In this document: piece after piece, positions 8,627 to 17,519 of the stretch
How positions within the stretch are numbered: position 1 is the stretch's first letter
Layout of the letters: each line of letters opens with the position of its first letter
Source of the DNA: Mesobacillus subterraneus
Lineage (GTDB): Bacteria > Bacillota > Bacilli > Bacillales > Cytobacillaceae
Length of the DNA: 64,000 nt
Assembly: GCF_003937825.1 (NCBI RefSeq)
Contig: NZ_RSFW01000013.1
Location: 1-64,000 of the forward strand
Reading direction: 5' to 3'
Notes under the pieces: model-generated
What the model was told of the DNA's origin: nothing
What the model saw: only the letters and a program-made list of their open reading frames with translations
The model's database searches: none
Translations under genes and position numbers: made by a program

Positions 8627-9676
8627 TCATGCAGAAAAAATTTTTCCCCAATCCGAAGCTAGTTTATCCATTGAAAAAGCTTCCTTCATAATCCTTTTAT
8701 TCGATTCTTTGTCTTTAATTGAAATTGGATCAAATATATCATTAAATTCTTTATTTGCACTATAAACTACTAATCCATGGTTTTCACAAAAATCCCAAGT
8801 GGTAATATCAGTGCGAATATATACTTTTTTTCCTAGCCCAAGTAAAGTTGTAATGTTCCCTAATGCCCTTTGTCTTCGATGATTGAAGATTGCTACATCT
8901 ATTTTACCTAATAAATTCACATAATCTTGAAATGGTATAAAGTTTACTATAGGAAAAAAGCGTTCTTTTCCGAATATATCAAGACCCTTAAGTATGACTT
9001 TATCAATATAATCTTTTTCCCCTGAATATGATAATGGACATATAATAATTATATTAGAATTTTTAAATTTAGCTAACTTTTCAAAAACCTCGATATGTTC
9101 ATTTGTAGTACAAGCTGAGTTCCCTACTTGTATATAAAGCTTGTCTTTTTCCTTAGTTATTTTACTTAGATCAATGTCTTTGTATAAATTACTAGGATAT
9201 AAAAAACAGTAATAATATTTTCCTTTTGCCTGGTACCACTCCCTAGCTAATTCATAATCACCTTTTACTTGGGTAATCATTCCGCCCACGTTCTTTATGA
9301 TGAGTTTCCTGGTAAAATCATATATTGTGTTTCTAATACTTCTCTTTTTTAGAATATGAAAATATAAGTCTCCTCCCCATATTATCCAGTTGGTTTTTTT
9401 AAGAAACCATGGTTGAAAAAGAAGCAACAATATCATGTAAAAATCTAAACCATGAAGATATATTCTTTTTGCCATATACATTTTCTTGATTAACCTGAAG
9501 ATAGAATGGAACTTTAATGATAACACTTGAATATTCTTTTCAGAGCCTATACTTTCATTTTTATTTATTACTACAAAATTATGGTCAAATAGACAAAAAT
9601 TATTTTTAATAAAATAATAATATGAGGTTGAAAACTTACAGTTCTCATCCCTTGAAAATAAATGTAAATATTTCAC
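8627..9676 (-). CDS. wecF: WecF-like Fuc4NAc transferase (GT56)
   Basis: A 349-residue glycosyltransferase. Two stretches carry the signature of GT56 (TDP-Fuc4NAc:lipid II Fuc4NAc transferase): IQVGNSACTTNEHIEVFEKL at mid-protein, and the C-terminal segment with DVAIFNHRRQRALGNI and LLGLGKKVYI. In enterobacteria WecF adds Fuc4NAc to ManNAcA of the common-antigen intermediate. Here it lies directly upstream of the wecD- and wecE-like genes. The frame opens at a GTG at 9697, but GTG at 9676 is preferred because AGAGGTG lies 5 bases before it and the protein then begins MKYLHLFSRDEN like known family members. The sugar acceptor is unknown and is inferred to be a uronic acid from the neighbouring genes. 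Confidence 0.8.
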   Translation of the reverse strand: MKYLHLFSRDENCKFSTSYYYFIKNNFCLFDHNFVVINKNESIGSEKNIQVLSLKFHSIFRLIKKMYMAKRIYLHGLDFYMILLLLFQPWFLKKTNWIIWGGDLYFHILKKRSIRNTIYDFTRKLIIKNVGGMITQVKGDYELAREWYQAKGKYYYCFLYPSNLYKDIDLSKITKEKDKLYIQVGNSACTTNEHIEVFEKLAKFKNSNIIIICPLSYSGEKDYIDKVILKGLDIFGKERFFPIVNFIPFQDYVNLLGKIDVAIFNHRRQRALGNITTLLGLGKKVYIRTDITTWDFCENHGLVVYSANKEFNDIFDPISIKDKESNKRIMKEAFSMDKLASDWGKIFSA

Positions 9677-9771
9677 TATCACACCTCTAAATTTCACATC
9701 TAGTTACCATTAGCTCATAAGTTTAATCAATTACTAAAGCCACTACGTAAGCATCTACGTTATTAAAAACA

Positions 9772-10902
9772 TTAATCAAATAGTACATTGACATACGGCA
9801 AACCTGCACTGGCTAATTCCACATTAATAAAGATATATATTTTTAGGACTAAATAAGTGATCAACCCGATCTTTATAGGGGCATAATAAATGGAATTGAA
9901 ATTTCTTACAGAATAAGCCTTTAGCAGAGAAGGTATTAAGGTATATACAATGGGTAAAAAATATAAAAGCATTCTATATAAAATTGAGTACTTCAGTTGT
10001 AAAGGGATTATAACAAAGGCTAATGGAAGAATTGTAATTAAAGTTTTATTAAATGAATTAATCTCTATTAATTCCCTATACTTGTATACAGAAAGTAAAA
10101 AAACTATAAAGATAATTAAATATGTCTGTAAAGCAATACCTTCTTTATAATTTATATATACATAGTATTTCCCATTACCTATGATTGTTTCTACAACATT
10201 TATTGAAATAAACGCTAATATTGTTGTTAATAATACCCATATTATCAATCGAGTAAAGCTCATTTTTTTTCTCAACATCATACTTATTGCTATCATTGGT
10301 AACAAAATTACTGAAGATATGTGAATACTTAATGCGAACAATGATAGAATTACAGCTTTTACATACTTCTCCTTATATATTAAAATATAGACCATCAATC
10401 CGATAAATACCGCTATTATAACTCTTGTTGTGTTAAAACTATTTATTATTAATGCTAGTAATAAAAATAATGAGAATAAGGTAGAAATATTCCTTGTCAT
10501 GTATTTGGCATATTTCACAAGCATTAAGAACAACGCTGTATAAATTAAGAATAGTACAACCTTATAATCATCAGTAAAATTTCTAACCAGCCAAATCATT
10601 GTGGCATATCCAAACTCATAATTTTGGAAGTTTAATGATTCAATCCAGGTCCCTTCTGAACCGATAAAGTAGAGTTTATAAGCCATTGCATCGATTCCAC
10701 CATATCCCTCATCAATTAAGCGGAATACAGTAAAAAGTATAAATACCAAATAACTTTGGAATAAAATATAATTTCCTAATATATTGTAATGAAAAACCTT
10801 ATTACTACCGTATGCGATTGTTTTTGGGGGCGAAAGACGCACCGAAATAAATATTAAAAGAGTTATTATTACTAGTATAATTATATACGGCAAACGCTCC
10901 AC
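9772..10902 (-). CDS. EpsG-like polysaccharide polymerase (Wzy function)
   Basis: A polytopic membrane protein of about 376 residues with around ten hydrophobic segments. It resembles the EpsG family: YEFGYATMIWLVRNFTDD after the third segment, and FALSIHISSVILLPMI, the conserved SxHxS motif followed by a hydrophobic helix. Predicted role is polymerisation of flipped repeat units at the outer face of the membrane. The frame extends to a TTG at 10926, but GTG at 10902 has AGAGGAG 8 bases upstream and is preferred. Its place among transferase, flippase and precursor genes fits a Wzx/Wzy system. Confidence 0.75.
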   Translation of the reverse strand: MERLPYIIILVIITLLIFISVRLSPPKTIAYGSNKVFHYNILGNYILFQSYLVFILFTVFRLIDEGYGGIDAMAYKLYFIGSEGTWIESLNFQNYEFGYATMIWLVRNFTDDYKVVLFLIYTALFLMLVKYAKYMTRNISTLFSLFLLLALIINSFNTTRVIIAVFIGLMVYILIYKEKYVKAVILSLFALSIHISSVILLPMIAISMMLRKKMSFTRLIIWVLLTTILAFISINVVETIIGNGKYYVYINYKEGIALQTYLIIFIVFLLSVYKYRELIEINSFNKTLITILPLAFVIIPLQLKYSILYRMLLYFLPIVYTLIPSLLKAYSVRNFNSIYYAPIKIGLITYLVLKIYIFINVELASAGLPYVNVLFD

Positions 10903-10955
10903 TAGATTCTCTCCTCTATTCCCCAAAAATGTATTAAAAGTATAATAAACATAAT

Positions 10956-12149
10956 TTAGTTATTGATTTTTATTGCTAATCTTTTTAAACTTTCATAGAA
11001 TTCATTTCTTCTAATAGTTATCTTATCTATAGTATACTCTCTAGCCTTGGCAACATTTTCTTTACTCATTAATTCGAGTTTTTCAGGAGAATTTAGCAAT
11101 TCAATAATTTTGTTAGTAAAACCATCGACATCCAACGGATCATATAAGTTTTCTTTATTCAATAATTCGGGAATCCCATTTACAGGTGTTGAAAGGCAAG
11201 GTAAACCTACCGCCATAGCCTCTATAATTGCTCTGGGTAAACCCTCTGCCTTTGTTGGGAAAACGAACAAATCACCTTGTAATAAGGTTTCCCTTACTTT
11301 CTGTGATGATGATAATAATCCTGTAAAAGTAATATGATCTTTAACACCTAGTTCCTCAGAAATCCGCTCAAAATATGGTCTTCTACTACCATCACCTATA
11401 AATACTACATTAACTTTATATTTTTTTTCTCTTAGTTTTTTCAATATTTTAATTAATGTTTCATGACCCTTATTATCATTATTTATGCTATTTGCAGTAT
11501 GAACAATGGTGAAATTCTCTTTTTTCTCAGTTGTATAACCTCTAGGATGAGTTAAATATGTGACAGGCAAATCAATAGTAGAGTAATAACTTTCAAAAAA
11601 AGCGTTGCTATTTCCGTATATACTAGCAGAAGAGGGATATTTACTTTGTAAATACTTTTGTGTTACATAAGAAACACCATTCGCCTTTCTTACTGCTTCC
11701 TTGAGTTTCCAGGTATAAAGAAACTGAGCAATTTTATTAGAAGCGTAAGCATCAAATGGATCAGCAACAACTTCAAGAGCATAAGGTTTTCCTAATTTCT
11801 TGAAATACTTTAATACCATAAAAGCAGAAACAGATGGTAACCGTATTAATGCACATTCTGCATTTTTAACAGCATCTCTAGCAGCTTTTCTAAATTTGAA
11901 ATAATGCGTAATATACTGTTTCATCCCTCGCATATATGGTAATTCAGCTACAGTTACATGAGGCCCATTTACTTGAAGGTACCCCTCTACTTCACTAAAG
12001 TCTGCAGACTTGGTTCTGGATACAATGACAACATCATCAAAAACTGTCAAATAACGAACCCAAAATTTATACCCATATATTGTTTTGCACCAATACCTGC
12101 CATCTGGTGTTCTAAGAAATAAAGAATCCGCTGCTACTAAAAGTTCCAT
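10956..12149 (-). CDS. Glycosyltransferase family 4
   Basis: A 397-residue GT-B glycosyltransferase. The C-terminal half has the usual GT4 pattern: VFIGDGSRRPYFER, HITFTGLL, then FVFPTKAEGLPRAIIEAMA with the nucleotide-sugar-binding E-x7-E motif. No signal peptide or membrane span is obvious, so it should act at the inner face of the membrane. It lies between the UDP-GlcNAc 2-epimerase and polymerase genes and is one of three non-initiating transferases encoded here. The CapL/WbuB-like protein is assigned to L-FucNAc and the WecF-like one to Fuc4NAc, so this enzyme is the candidate for the remaining sugar, plausibly GlcA or GalA. That substrate is inference only. Confidence 0.85.
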   Translation of the reverse strand: MELLVAADSLFLRTPDGRYWCKTIYGYKFWVRYLTVFDDVVIVSRTKSADFSEVEGYLQVNGPHVTVAELPYMRGMKQYITHYFKFRKAARDAVKNAECALIRLPSVSAFMVLKYFKKLGKPYALEVVADPFDAYASNKIAQFLYTWKLKEAVRKANGVSYVTQKYLQSKYPSSASIYGNSNAFFESYYSTIDLPVTYLTHPRGYTTEKKENFTIVHTANSINNDNKGHETLIKILKKLREKKYKVNVVFIGDGSRRPYFERISEELGVKDHITFTGLLSSSQKVRETLLQGDLFVFPTKAEGLPRAIIEAMAVGLPCLSTPVNGIPELLNKENLYDPLDVDGFTNKIIELLNSPEKLELMSKENVAKAREYTIDKITIRRNEFYESLKRLAIKINN

Positions 12150-12152
12150 CTA

Positions 12153-13277
12153 TTACTTCCTCCATACAACTCTATTAACATAATCCGTGTAAGATAATAT
12201 AACTCTAAGCACCTTATCTGAAACATTCGGCATACTGTAATCCGCTACGGGTCTTAATGATACATCCTCTTGGGTTTCTAATATTTCTAGACCTTGTAAG
12301 ATTCTTTCCTTTTTTAGTCCTACCATCATAACTGAAGCTTCTTCCATTGCTTCTGGCCTTTCATGAGCTTCTCTAATATTAAGCGCTCTAAATCCTAAGA
12401 TTGATGATTCTTCACTAATTGTTCCACTATCGCTAAGTACAGTTTTAGCTTTAATTTGAAGCTCTACATAATCATTGAAACCCAGTGGTTTTAACGTTTT
12501 AACAAGCGGGTTAAAAGATACACCTGTGGATTCAATCATTTTTTTAGTTCTCGGGTGTGTACTCACAATAACAGGAAGATTATATTCTTCAGCTATCGCA
12601 TTTAAACTCCCCACCAAATCTAGAAAATTAGTTTCTGAGTTAATATTTTCTTCTCTATGGGCTGAAACAACAAAGAACTGTCCTTCCTTAAGTTCCAATC
12701 TTTCTAAAATATCTGATTGATTAATGTCGTCTTTTCTAGAGTTAAGCACTTCAAACATTGGGCTTCCGGTCTTAATTATTCTATCTGCTGGTAGCCCTTC
12801 TCTTAGCAAATATTCCCTAGCAATATCACTATACGTAAGATTAATATCAGCAATATGATCTACAATTTTGCGGTTTGTTTCTTCTGGAACTCTTTGATCA
12901 AAACATCTATTACCAGCTTCCATATGGAAGATTGGTATTTGCCTTCGCTTAGCAGCAATTGCACACAAACAACTATTGGTATCTCCTAATACTAAAAGTG
13001 CTTCTGGTTTGACATCTTCTAAAATGGGGTCAATTTTAACTAGTATATTTCCGATTGTTTCTACTGCAGTTCCAGTTGCTGCATTGAGAAAATAATCAGG
13101 TTTTTTTAGGTTAAAGTCCTTAAAAAATACTTCATTTAGTTCATAATCATAATTCTGCCCCGTATGGACTAATACATGATCAATAGCATTTGATTGTTCT
13201 AATCTATTTATAACAGCAGAAAGCCGTATAATTTCAGGTCTAGTACCAACAACGGTCATAACTTTTAATTTTTTCAT
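12153..13277 (-). CDS. capG: UDP-N-acetylglucosamine 2-epimerase family enzyme, CapG/FnlC type
   Basis: A 374-residue member of the UDP-GlcNAc 2-epimerase family (TVVGTRPEIIRLSAV at the N-terminus, HTGQNYDYELNEVFF, HMEAGNRCFDQRVPEE, and SDSGTISEESSILG near the C-terminus). The same length, and its position directly after capE and capF genes, match S. aureus CapG and E. coli FnlC. These catalyse the last 2-epimerisation that yields UDP-N-acetyl-L-fucosamine. It starts two bases after the capF stop. A generic WecB/MnaA role (UDP-ManNAc) is the alternative, but the CapE-CapF-CapG gene order makes L-FucNAc much more likely. Confidence 0.9.
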   Translation of the reverse strand: MKKLKVMTVVGTRPEIIRLSAVINRLEQSNAIDHVLVHTGQNYDYELNEVFFKDFNLKKPDYFLNAATGTAVETIGNILVKIDPILEDVKPEALLVLGDTNSCLCAIAAKRRQIPIFHMEAGNRCFDQRVPEETNRKIVDHIADINLTYSDIAREYLLREGLPADRIIKTGSPMFEVLNSRKDDINQSDILERLELKEGQFFVVSAHREENINSETNFLDLVGSLNAIAEEYNLPVIVSTHPRTKKMIESTGVSFNPLVKTLKPLGFNDYVELQIKAKTVLSDSGTISEESSILGFRALNIREAHERPEAMEEASVMMVGLKKERILQGLEILETQEDVSLRPVADYSMPNVSDKVLRVILSYTDYVNRVVWRK

Positions 13278-13279
13278 AT

Positions 13280-14389
13280 TTATACCTCCAAGTAGTAAGT
13301 GTCTGGCCGCTCAGGGTCAAAGAACTCATTAGCCCACATAATAGTAACCATATCTTTATCTCCAAGGTTTTCAATATTATGAGTATAGCCAGTAGGAATA
13401 TCTACTACTTCTAATTTATCTCCGCTAACGAAATATTCAATAATATCTTCAGTTCCAATTTTCCGGAACCGAATAACCCCGTTCCCACTTACAACTAAAA
13501 ATTTCTCATTTTTAGTGTGATGCCAGTGATTTCCTTTTGTAATCCCCGGCTTCGAAATATTAACGGAAACCTGTCCTCTTTCTGGAGTTTTTAGAAACTC
13601 AGTGAAAGAACCTCTATTATCTACATTCATCTTAAGATCATAACTAAACTTATCTTTAGGAAGATAGCTTAAGTACGTACTATATAATTTTTTCGTGAAG
13701 GAATCCGACATATCAGGAATAAACCGCTCTTCACGGCTATTTTTAAAAGAATATATTAATTCGACTATACTTCCCAGGGTCTTGGTATAAACTATTGGAA
13801 TTTCGTATAATGAACCTACAAAATTCCCCTTCCCTTCCAAAGATTGAATTAACTCTTCTATAACATCATCGATGTATACTAAATTTATAATAGCATTAGG
13901 ATCATTTACAGTGATAGGCAAGTCATTAGCAACATTATGGCAAAACGTTGCTATCGCACTATTATAATTAGGTTTACACCATTTACCAAATACATTAGGG
14001 AAACGATAAACTAAAACGTTCGCTCCTGTTTCCTTACTATAATTGAATAATAAATCCTCCCCAGCCCTTTTACTAATGCCGTAGGGGTTATTTAGATTTG
14101 CTTGAATAGATGAAGAAATCATAATAGGACAAGTATTATTATACTTTTTTAAAGTTTTCAAGAGTTTTGAGGTAAAACCATAATTCCCTTCCATAAACTC
14201 GCATTCATCTTTTGGACGATTAATACCTGCCAAATGAAAAACAAAGTCAGCATCCTTACAGTATTCATGAAGTAAATCAGGGTCAGTATCTTTCGCATAT
14301 TCATATATGTCTTTGTATTGGCGGTTTCTTAATTCCGCTATCAGGTTTTTACCTATAAATCCTTTTGCACCCGTGACCAATATTTTCAT
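13280..14389 (-). CDS. capF: CapF: bifunctional UDP-2-acetamido-6-deoxyhexose epimerase/reductase with cupin domain
   Basis: Second enzyme of UDP-L-FucNAc synthesis. The N-terminal part is an SDR reductase (MKILVTGAKGFIGKNL, then PYGISKRAGEDLL), and the C-terminal part is a cupin with metal-binding residues visible in GITKGNHWHHTKNEKFLV and DIPTGYTHNIENLG. This SDR-cupin layout is distinctive for CapF/FnlB/WbjC. ATG at 14389 overlaps the capE stop (ATGA) and gives 369 residues, the length of S. aureus CapF; an upstream ATG at 14401 is possible but adds four residues before the conserved start. It is expected to be cytoplasmic. Confidence 0.92.
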   Translation of the reverse strand: MKILVTGAKGFIGKNLIAELRNRQYKDIYEYAKDTDPDLLHEYCKDADFVFHLAGINRPKDECEFMEGNYGFTSKLLKTLKKYNNTCPIMISSSIQANLNNPYGISKRAGEDLLFNYSKETGANVLVYRFPNVFGKWCKPNYNSAIATFCHNVANDLPITVNDPNAIINLVYIDDVIEELIQSLEGKGNFVGSLYEIPIVYTKTLGSIVELIYSFKNSREERFIPDMSDSFTKKLYSTYLSYLPKDKFSYDLKMNVDNRGSFTEFLKTPERGQVSVNISKPGITKGNHWHHTKNEKFLVVSGNGVIRFRKIGTEDIIEYFVSGDKLEVVDIPTGYTHNIENLGDKDMVTIMWANEFFDPERPDTYYLEV

Positions 14390-15408
14390 ACTTGATTCCA
14401 TCTTCTTAATTCTTCTTGGACATATTCAAGCATTAACAATTTGTCTTTCACTTGTTCGATACTTAGACGCTGTGTGTTATGAGAATTATATTCTCCTTCA
14501 ACAGATAACTTCTTGTCACCCTCTACAAAGTATTTATCATAATTAAGGTCCCTTTTATCTGCTGGTACCCTATAAAATCCACCTAAGTCTTCTGCAACTA
14601 CATGCTCTTCTCTAGTTAACAATGTTTCATATAGTTTCTCACCGTGACGTGTTCCTATAACTTTAATTTCATTGTCCACGTTGAAGAGTTCTTTAATTGC
14701 TAGAGCTAGATCACCAATGGTTGAAGCGGGAGATTTTTGTACCATTATGTCTCCTGCTTCAGCGTTTTGGAATGCAAAGACTACAAGTTCTACTGCTTCC
14801 TCTAAACTCATAAGAAATCTAGTCATATTGGGATCTGTCACTGTTAATGGCTGCCCATTTTTAATTTGTTCAATAAAAAGCGGGATAACTGATCCCCTAG
14901 AAGCCATAACATTTCCGTATCGAGTGCCGCATATTAGGGTCCTTTTTGAGTCGACAGTATTCGCCTTCGCTACAAATACCTTCTCCATCATAGCTTTTGA
15001 AATTCCCATTGCATTAATAGGATAAGCTGCTTTATCTGTAGATAAACAAATAACTTTTTCTACTCCAGATTCAATCGCTGCAGTTAATACATTATCTGTT
15101 CCCATTACATTAGTCTTTACAGCTTCTAGCGGAAAGAACTCACACGAAGGAACTTGCTTTAAAGCAGCGGCATGGAAAATAAAATCTACACCGTACATTG
15201 CATTCTTTACACTCGCTAAATCACGAACATCTCCTAAATAAAATTTTAGTTTTTCATTTTTATACAACTTTCTCATATCGTCCTGTTTTTTCTCATCTCG
15301 AGAAAAAATTCGTATTTCTTTTATGTCTGTATCTAAAAATCTTTTCATGACTGCATTGCCAAACGAACCAGTGCCACCAGTAATTAATAGGGTTTTATCT
15401 TTAAACAA
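14386..15408 (-). CDS. capE: CapE: UDP-GlcNAc 4,6-dehydratase/5-epimerase (inverting)
   Basis: First enzyme of UDP-L-FucNAc synthesis, converting UDP-GlcNAc into UDP-2-acetamido-2,6-dideoxy-L-arabino-4-hexulose. It has KTLLITGGTGSFGNAV at the N-terminus, FSRDEKKQDDMR, the active-site region LSTDKAAYPINAMG, and MTRFLMSLEEAVELV, typical of the CapE/FlaA1/FnlA group. The frame opens at an ATG at 15432, but TTG at 15408 is preferred: GGAGG lies 8 bases upstream, and the protein then begins MFKDKTLLITGG with 340 residues. With that start there is no overlap with the upstream glycosyltransferase gene. Confidence 0.92.
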   Translation of the reverse strand: MFKDKTLLITGGTGSFGNAVMKRFLDTDIKEIRIFSRDEKKQDDMRKLYKNEKLKFYLGDVRDLASVKNAMYGVDFIFHAAALKQVPSCEFFPLEAVKTNVMGTDNVLTAAIESGVEKVICLSTDKAAYPINAMGISKAMMEKVFVAKANTVDSKRTLICGTRYGNVMASRGSVIPLFIEQIKNGQPLTVTDPNMTRFLMSLEEAVELVVFAFQNAEAGDIMVQKSPASTIGDLALAIKELFNVDNEIKVIGTRHGEKLYETLLTREEHVVAEDLGGFYRVPADKRDLNYDKYFVEGDKKLSVEGEYNSHNTQRLSIEQVKDKLLMLEYVQEELRRWNQV

Positions 15409-15425
15409 TTTAATTTCCTCCGCTC

Positions 15426-16655
15426 TTAACATCTCTTAAATATTCTGTCCATTCTATTTAACAACTCTTCTTTATCAAAATGTTCGGCATAGTATACTCT
15501 CGCGTTATTACCTAGTTGTTTCAATTCCATTTTGGACTTTTTTGATAAGTCAATGATTATATCTGCAAGCTTCTCCGCATTGCCAGCCGGGCTTGATAAT
15601 CCGGAGTTTGACTCTTCAATAATATGCTTTGTTTCCCCGTCAGCAGAAGCGAGTATAGGGATGCCACAAGCCATATAAGATTGAAGTTTCGCTGGGATAG
15701 TCATTGAAAACAAAGGACCCTCCGTTAGACATAAAAAGGCTGCATCGCTAGCCGCCATAAATTCCGGTATTCTATCAGCAGGTTGTTTAGGAATGAAATT
15801 GAACATCTCATCTAAATTACTTGAACGAACCATATCAATCAATGTCTCTTTAAATCTGCCGTCTCCAACTATGTTAAACCTAATCCTAGCATTGGGGTTA
15901 GCTTCTCTAATAATCATAGCAGTCGATGGCAATATATCTAACCCTTGGGCAGTTCCAATATTACCAGCAAAAATTATGTTAAATGCATCATCATTTGGTA
16001 TCTCTGGTATCTCTCTTTTTTCCAAAGGTAAATAGAAATCCTCTGCATATTGCGGCCAATATTCTATTTTTTTTCGAGGGACATCACGTTTTTCAATTGC
16101 CTTCACAAAACTATTTGAGGTGGTGAAAATTTTTGTACATCTACTATATATATAATCCACCATTTTACCAATAGAGCCTATGAAGTATTTGTTGGAAATC
16201 CCCGTGATTATTTCAACGTTTTCAGGCCATAAGTCTTGAACATAAAGATAGCATGGTATATTTCTTTTTTTTGCATACCAAACTCCAGGTAATGCTTGAG
16301 TCATTGGTGATACCTCAAAAACAAATACATAATCAGCTTGTATCTTAGTAAACAAATTCCAAAAAAATCCTGATACTACGAAAGACAAGTAATTTAACCC
16401 AAGCATGACTGAGCTATTTCCTCTTGGTACAAGCGGAATCCTTATAATGTCTATACCGTTATATACTTCTCGTCTTTTTTTTAACAATCCATAACCATCA
16501 TAATATTTCCCTTGTGGATAGTTTGGAATTCCTGTAATAACTGTTACCTTGTATCCTCTATTAACCCATTCAGTACAAATATCATTTATACGAAATTGCT
16601 CAGGGTAGAAATACTGTGCAATAACCAAAATATGCTTTTTCAACTGTTTCTCCAC
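15426..16655 (-). CDS. CapL/WbuB-like glycosyltransferase, probable L-FucNAc transferase (GT4)
   Basis: A 409-residue GT-B glycosyltransferase. The N-terminal HILVIAQYFYPEQFRINDIC and VTVITGIPNYPQGKYYDGY are hallmarks of the WbuB/CapL group, and the C-terminal half has VGDGRFKETLIDMV and FSMTIPAKLQSYMACGIPIL. In E. coli O26 and S. aureus this group adds L-FucNAc to the lipid-linked first sugar. Its position between the CapN-like gene and capE supports L-FucNAc as donor. It starts shortly after the CapN-like gene and is followed by capE. Linkage and acceptor cannot be read from sequence. Confidence 0.82.
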   Translation of the reverse strand: MEKQLKKHILVIAQYFYPEQFRINDICTEWVNRGYKVTVITGIPNYPQGKYYDGYGLLKKRREVYNGIDIIRIPLVPRGNSSVMLGLNYLSFVVSGFFWNLFTKIQADYVFVFEVSPMTQALPGVWYAKKRNIPCYLYVQDLWPENVEIITGISNKYFIGSIGKMVDYIYSRCTKIFTTSNSFVKAIEKRDVPRKKIEYWPQYAEDFYLPLEKREIPEIPNDDAFNIIFAGNIGTAQGLDILPSTAMIIREANPNARIRFNIVGDGRFKETLIDMVRSSNLDEMFNFIPKQPADRIPEFMAASDAAFLCLTEGPLFSMTIPAKLQSYMACGIPILASADGETKHIIEESNSGLSSPAGNAEKLADIIIDLSKKSKMELKQLGNNARVYYAEHFDKEELLNRMDRIFKRC

Positions 16656-16658
16656 CCT

Positions 16659-17519
16659 TTACTTTTTTTCAGTTAACTCAATTGATTCGCTAAAATCCCT
16701 AATTTGATAATTTTCTTTATAGGTACTTAATGATTGGTCGTACACTAAATTCCCAAACAATTTATTTATAATACTAAATCTTGGAACTAAGCTTTTAAGC
16801 ACTGGATTAAATATCTTGGTAGAGATAATTCTTTTGCCATGAACTCTTGCTATTCTTTGTACGATCTCACTTGTTCTCACATATTCTTTATTTTGAGGGA
16901 AGAAAAGTCCTCTTTCTTCATTATCTATTATTAGTCTTATAAATTCACATAGATTGTCAATATGAAGCATACTGCGTTTGTTATCCATATCCGGGAATAC
17001 AGGAAGTGTTCTTGCTGCTTTTGATAATTTTGGGTAGTTCCCTTTTGAATCTTTCCCATAAATCATAGGTGGCCTGATTATCGCGACCTTAAACTCACTG
17101 CTCTCTATCAATGCAATGCCTTTTTCCGCCTGAAGTTTACTGTCTCCGTAAAAATTGCTTGGTGAAGGTTCTGTGAATTGATTGATTACTCTTTCACTTA
17201 CAGTACTATCTCCATATACAATAATACTACTCATAAAAATAAACTGTGATACTCCTTCTTCCTTTGCCTTCTTTGCTACTTCAATCGTCAGATCCCGATT
17301 AACCTTATAATACAGTTCTTTCATATTAGGGTCAGTGGAAACATGCGCAATTCCAGCTGCATGAAAAACGACGTCATAGGAAGAAAAATCAATCCCTTTC
17401 CACGATTCATTTCGCACACTGACAGCATCCACAATATATTGATCTGGATATTTTCCAAGCCACCCTTTTAGTTTGATACCTATATAACTATTCAAGCCAG
17501 TTATTAGTATTTTTTTCAT
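16659..17519 (-). CDS. CapN-like NAD-dependent reductase for the first sugar
   Basis: A 286-residue SDR with ILITGLNSYIGIKLKGWL at the N-terminus, VVFHAAGIAHV, FIFMSSIIVYG, and catalytic Tyr/Lys in NFYGDSKLQAEKG. Proteins of this type sit beside initiating sugar transferases (S. aureus CapN with CapM; Pseudomonas WbpV). They reduce UDP-2-acetamido-2,6-dideoxy-4-hexulose to UDP-D-FucNAc or UDP-D-QuiNAc. The ATG overlaps the stop of the transferase gene, with AAGGAGG seven bases upstream, so the two are coupled. The CapD-like dehydratase at 19224-21044 would provide the 4-keto substrate. D-FucNAc is favoured by analogy with S. aureus; D-QuiNAc is the main alternative. Confidence 0.78.
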   Translation of the reverse strand: MKKILITGLNSYIGIKLKGWLGKYPDQYIVDAVSVRNESWKGIDFSSYDVVFHAAGIAHVSTDPNMKELYYKVNRDLTIEVAKKAKEEGVSQFIFMSSIIVYGDSTVSERVINQFTEPSPSNFYGDSKLQAEKGIALIESSEFKVAIIRPPMIYGKDSKGNYPKLSKAARTLPVFPDMDNKRSMLHIDNLCEFIRLIIDNEERGLFFPQNKEYVRTSEIVQRIARVHGKRIISTKIFNPVLKSLVPRFSIINKLFGNLVYDQSLSTYKENYQIRDFSESIELTEKK

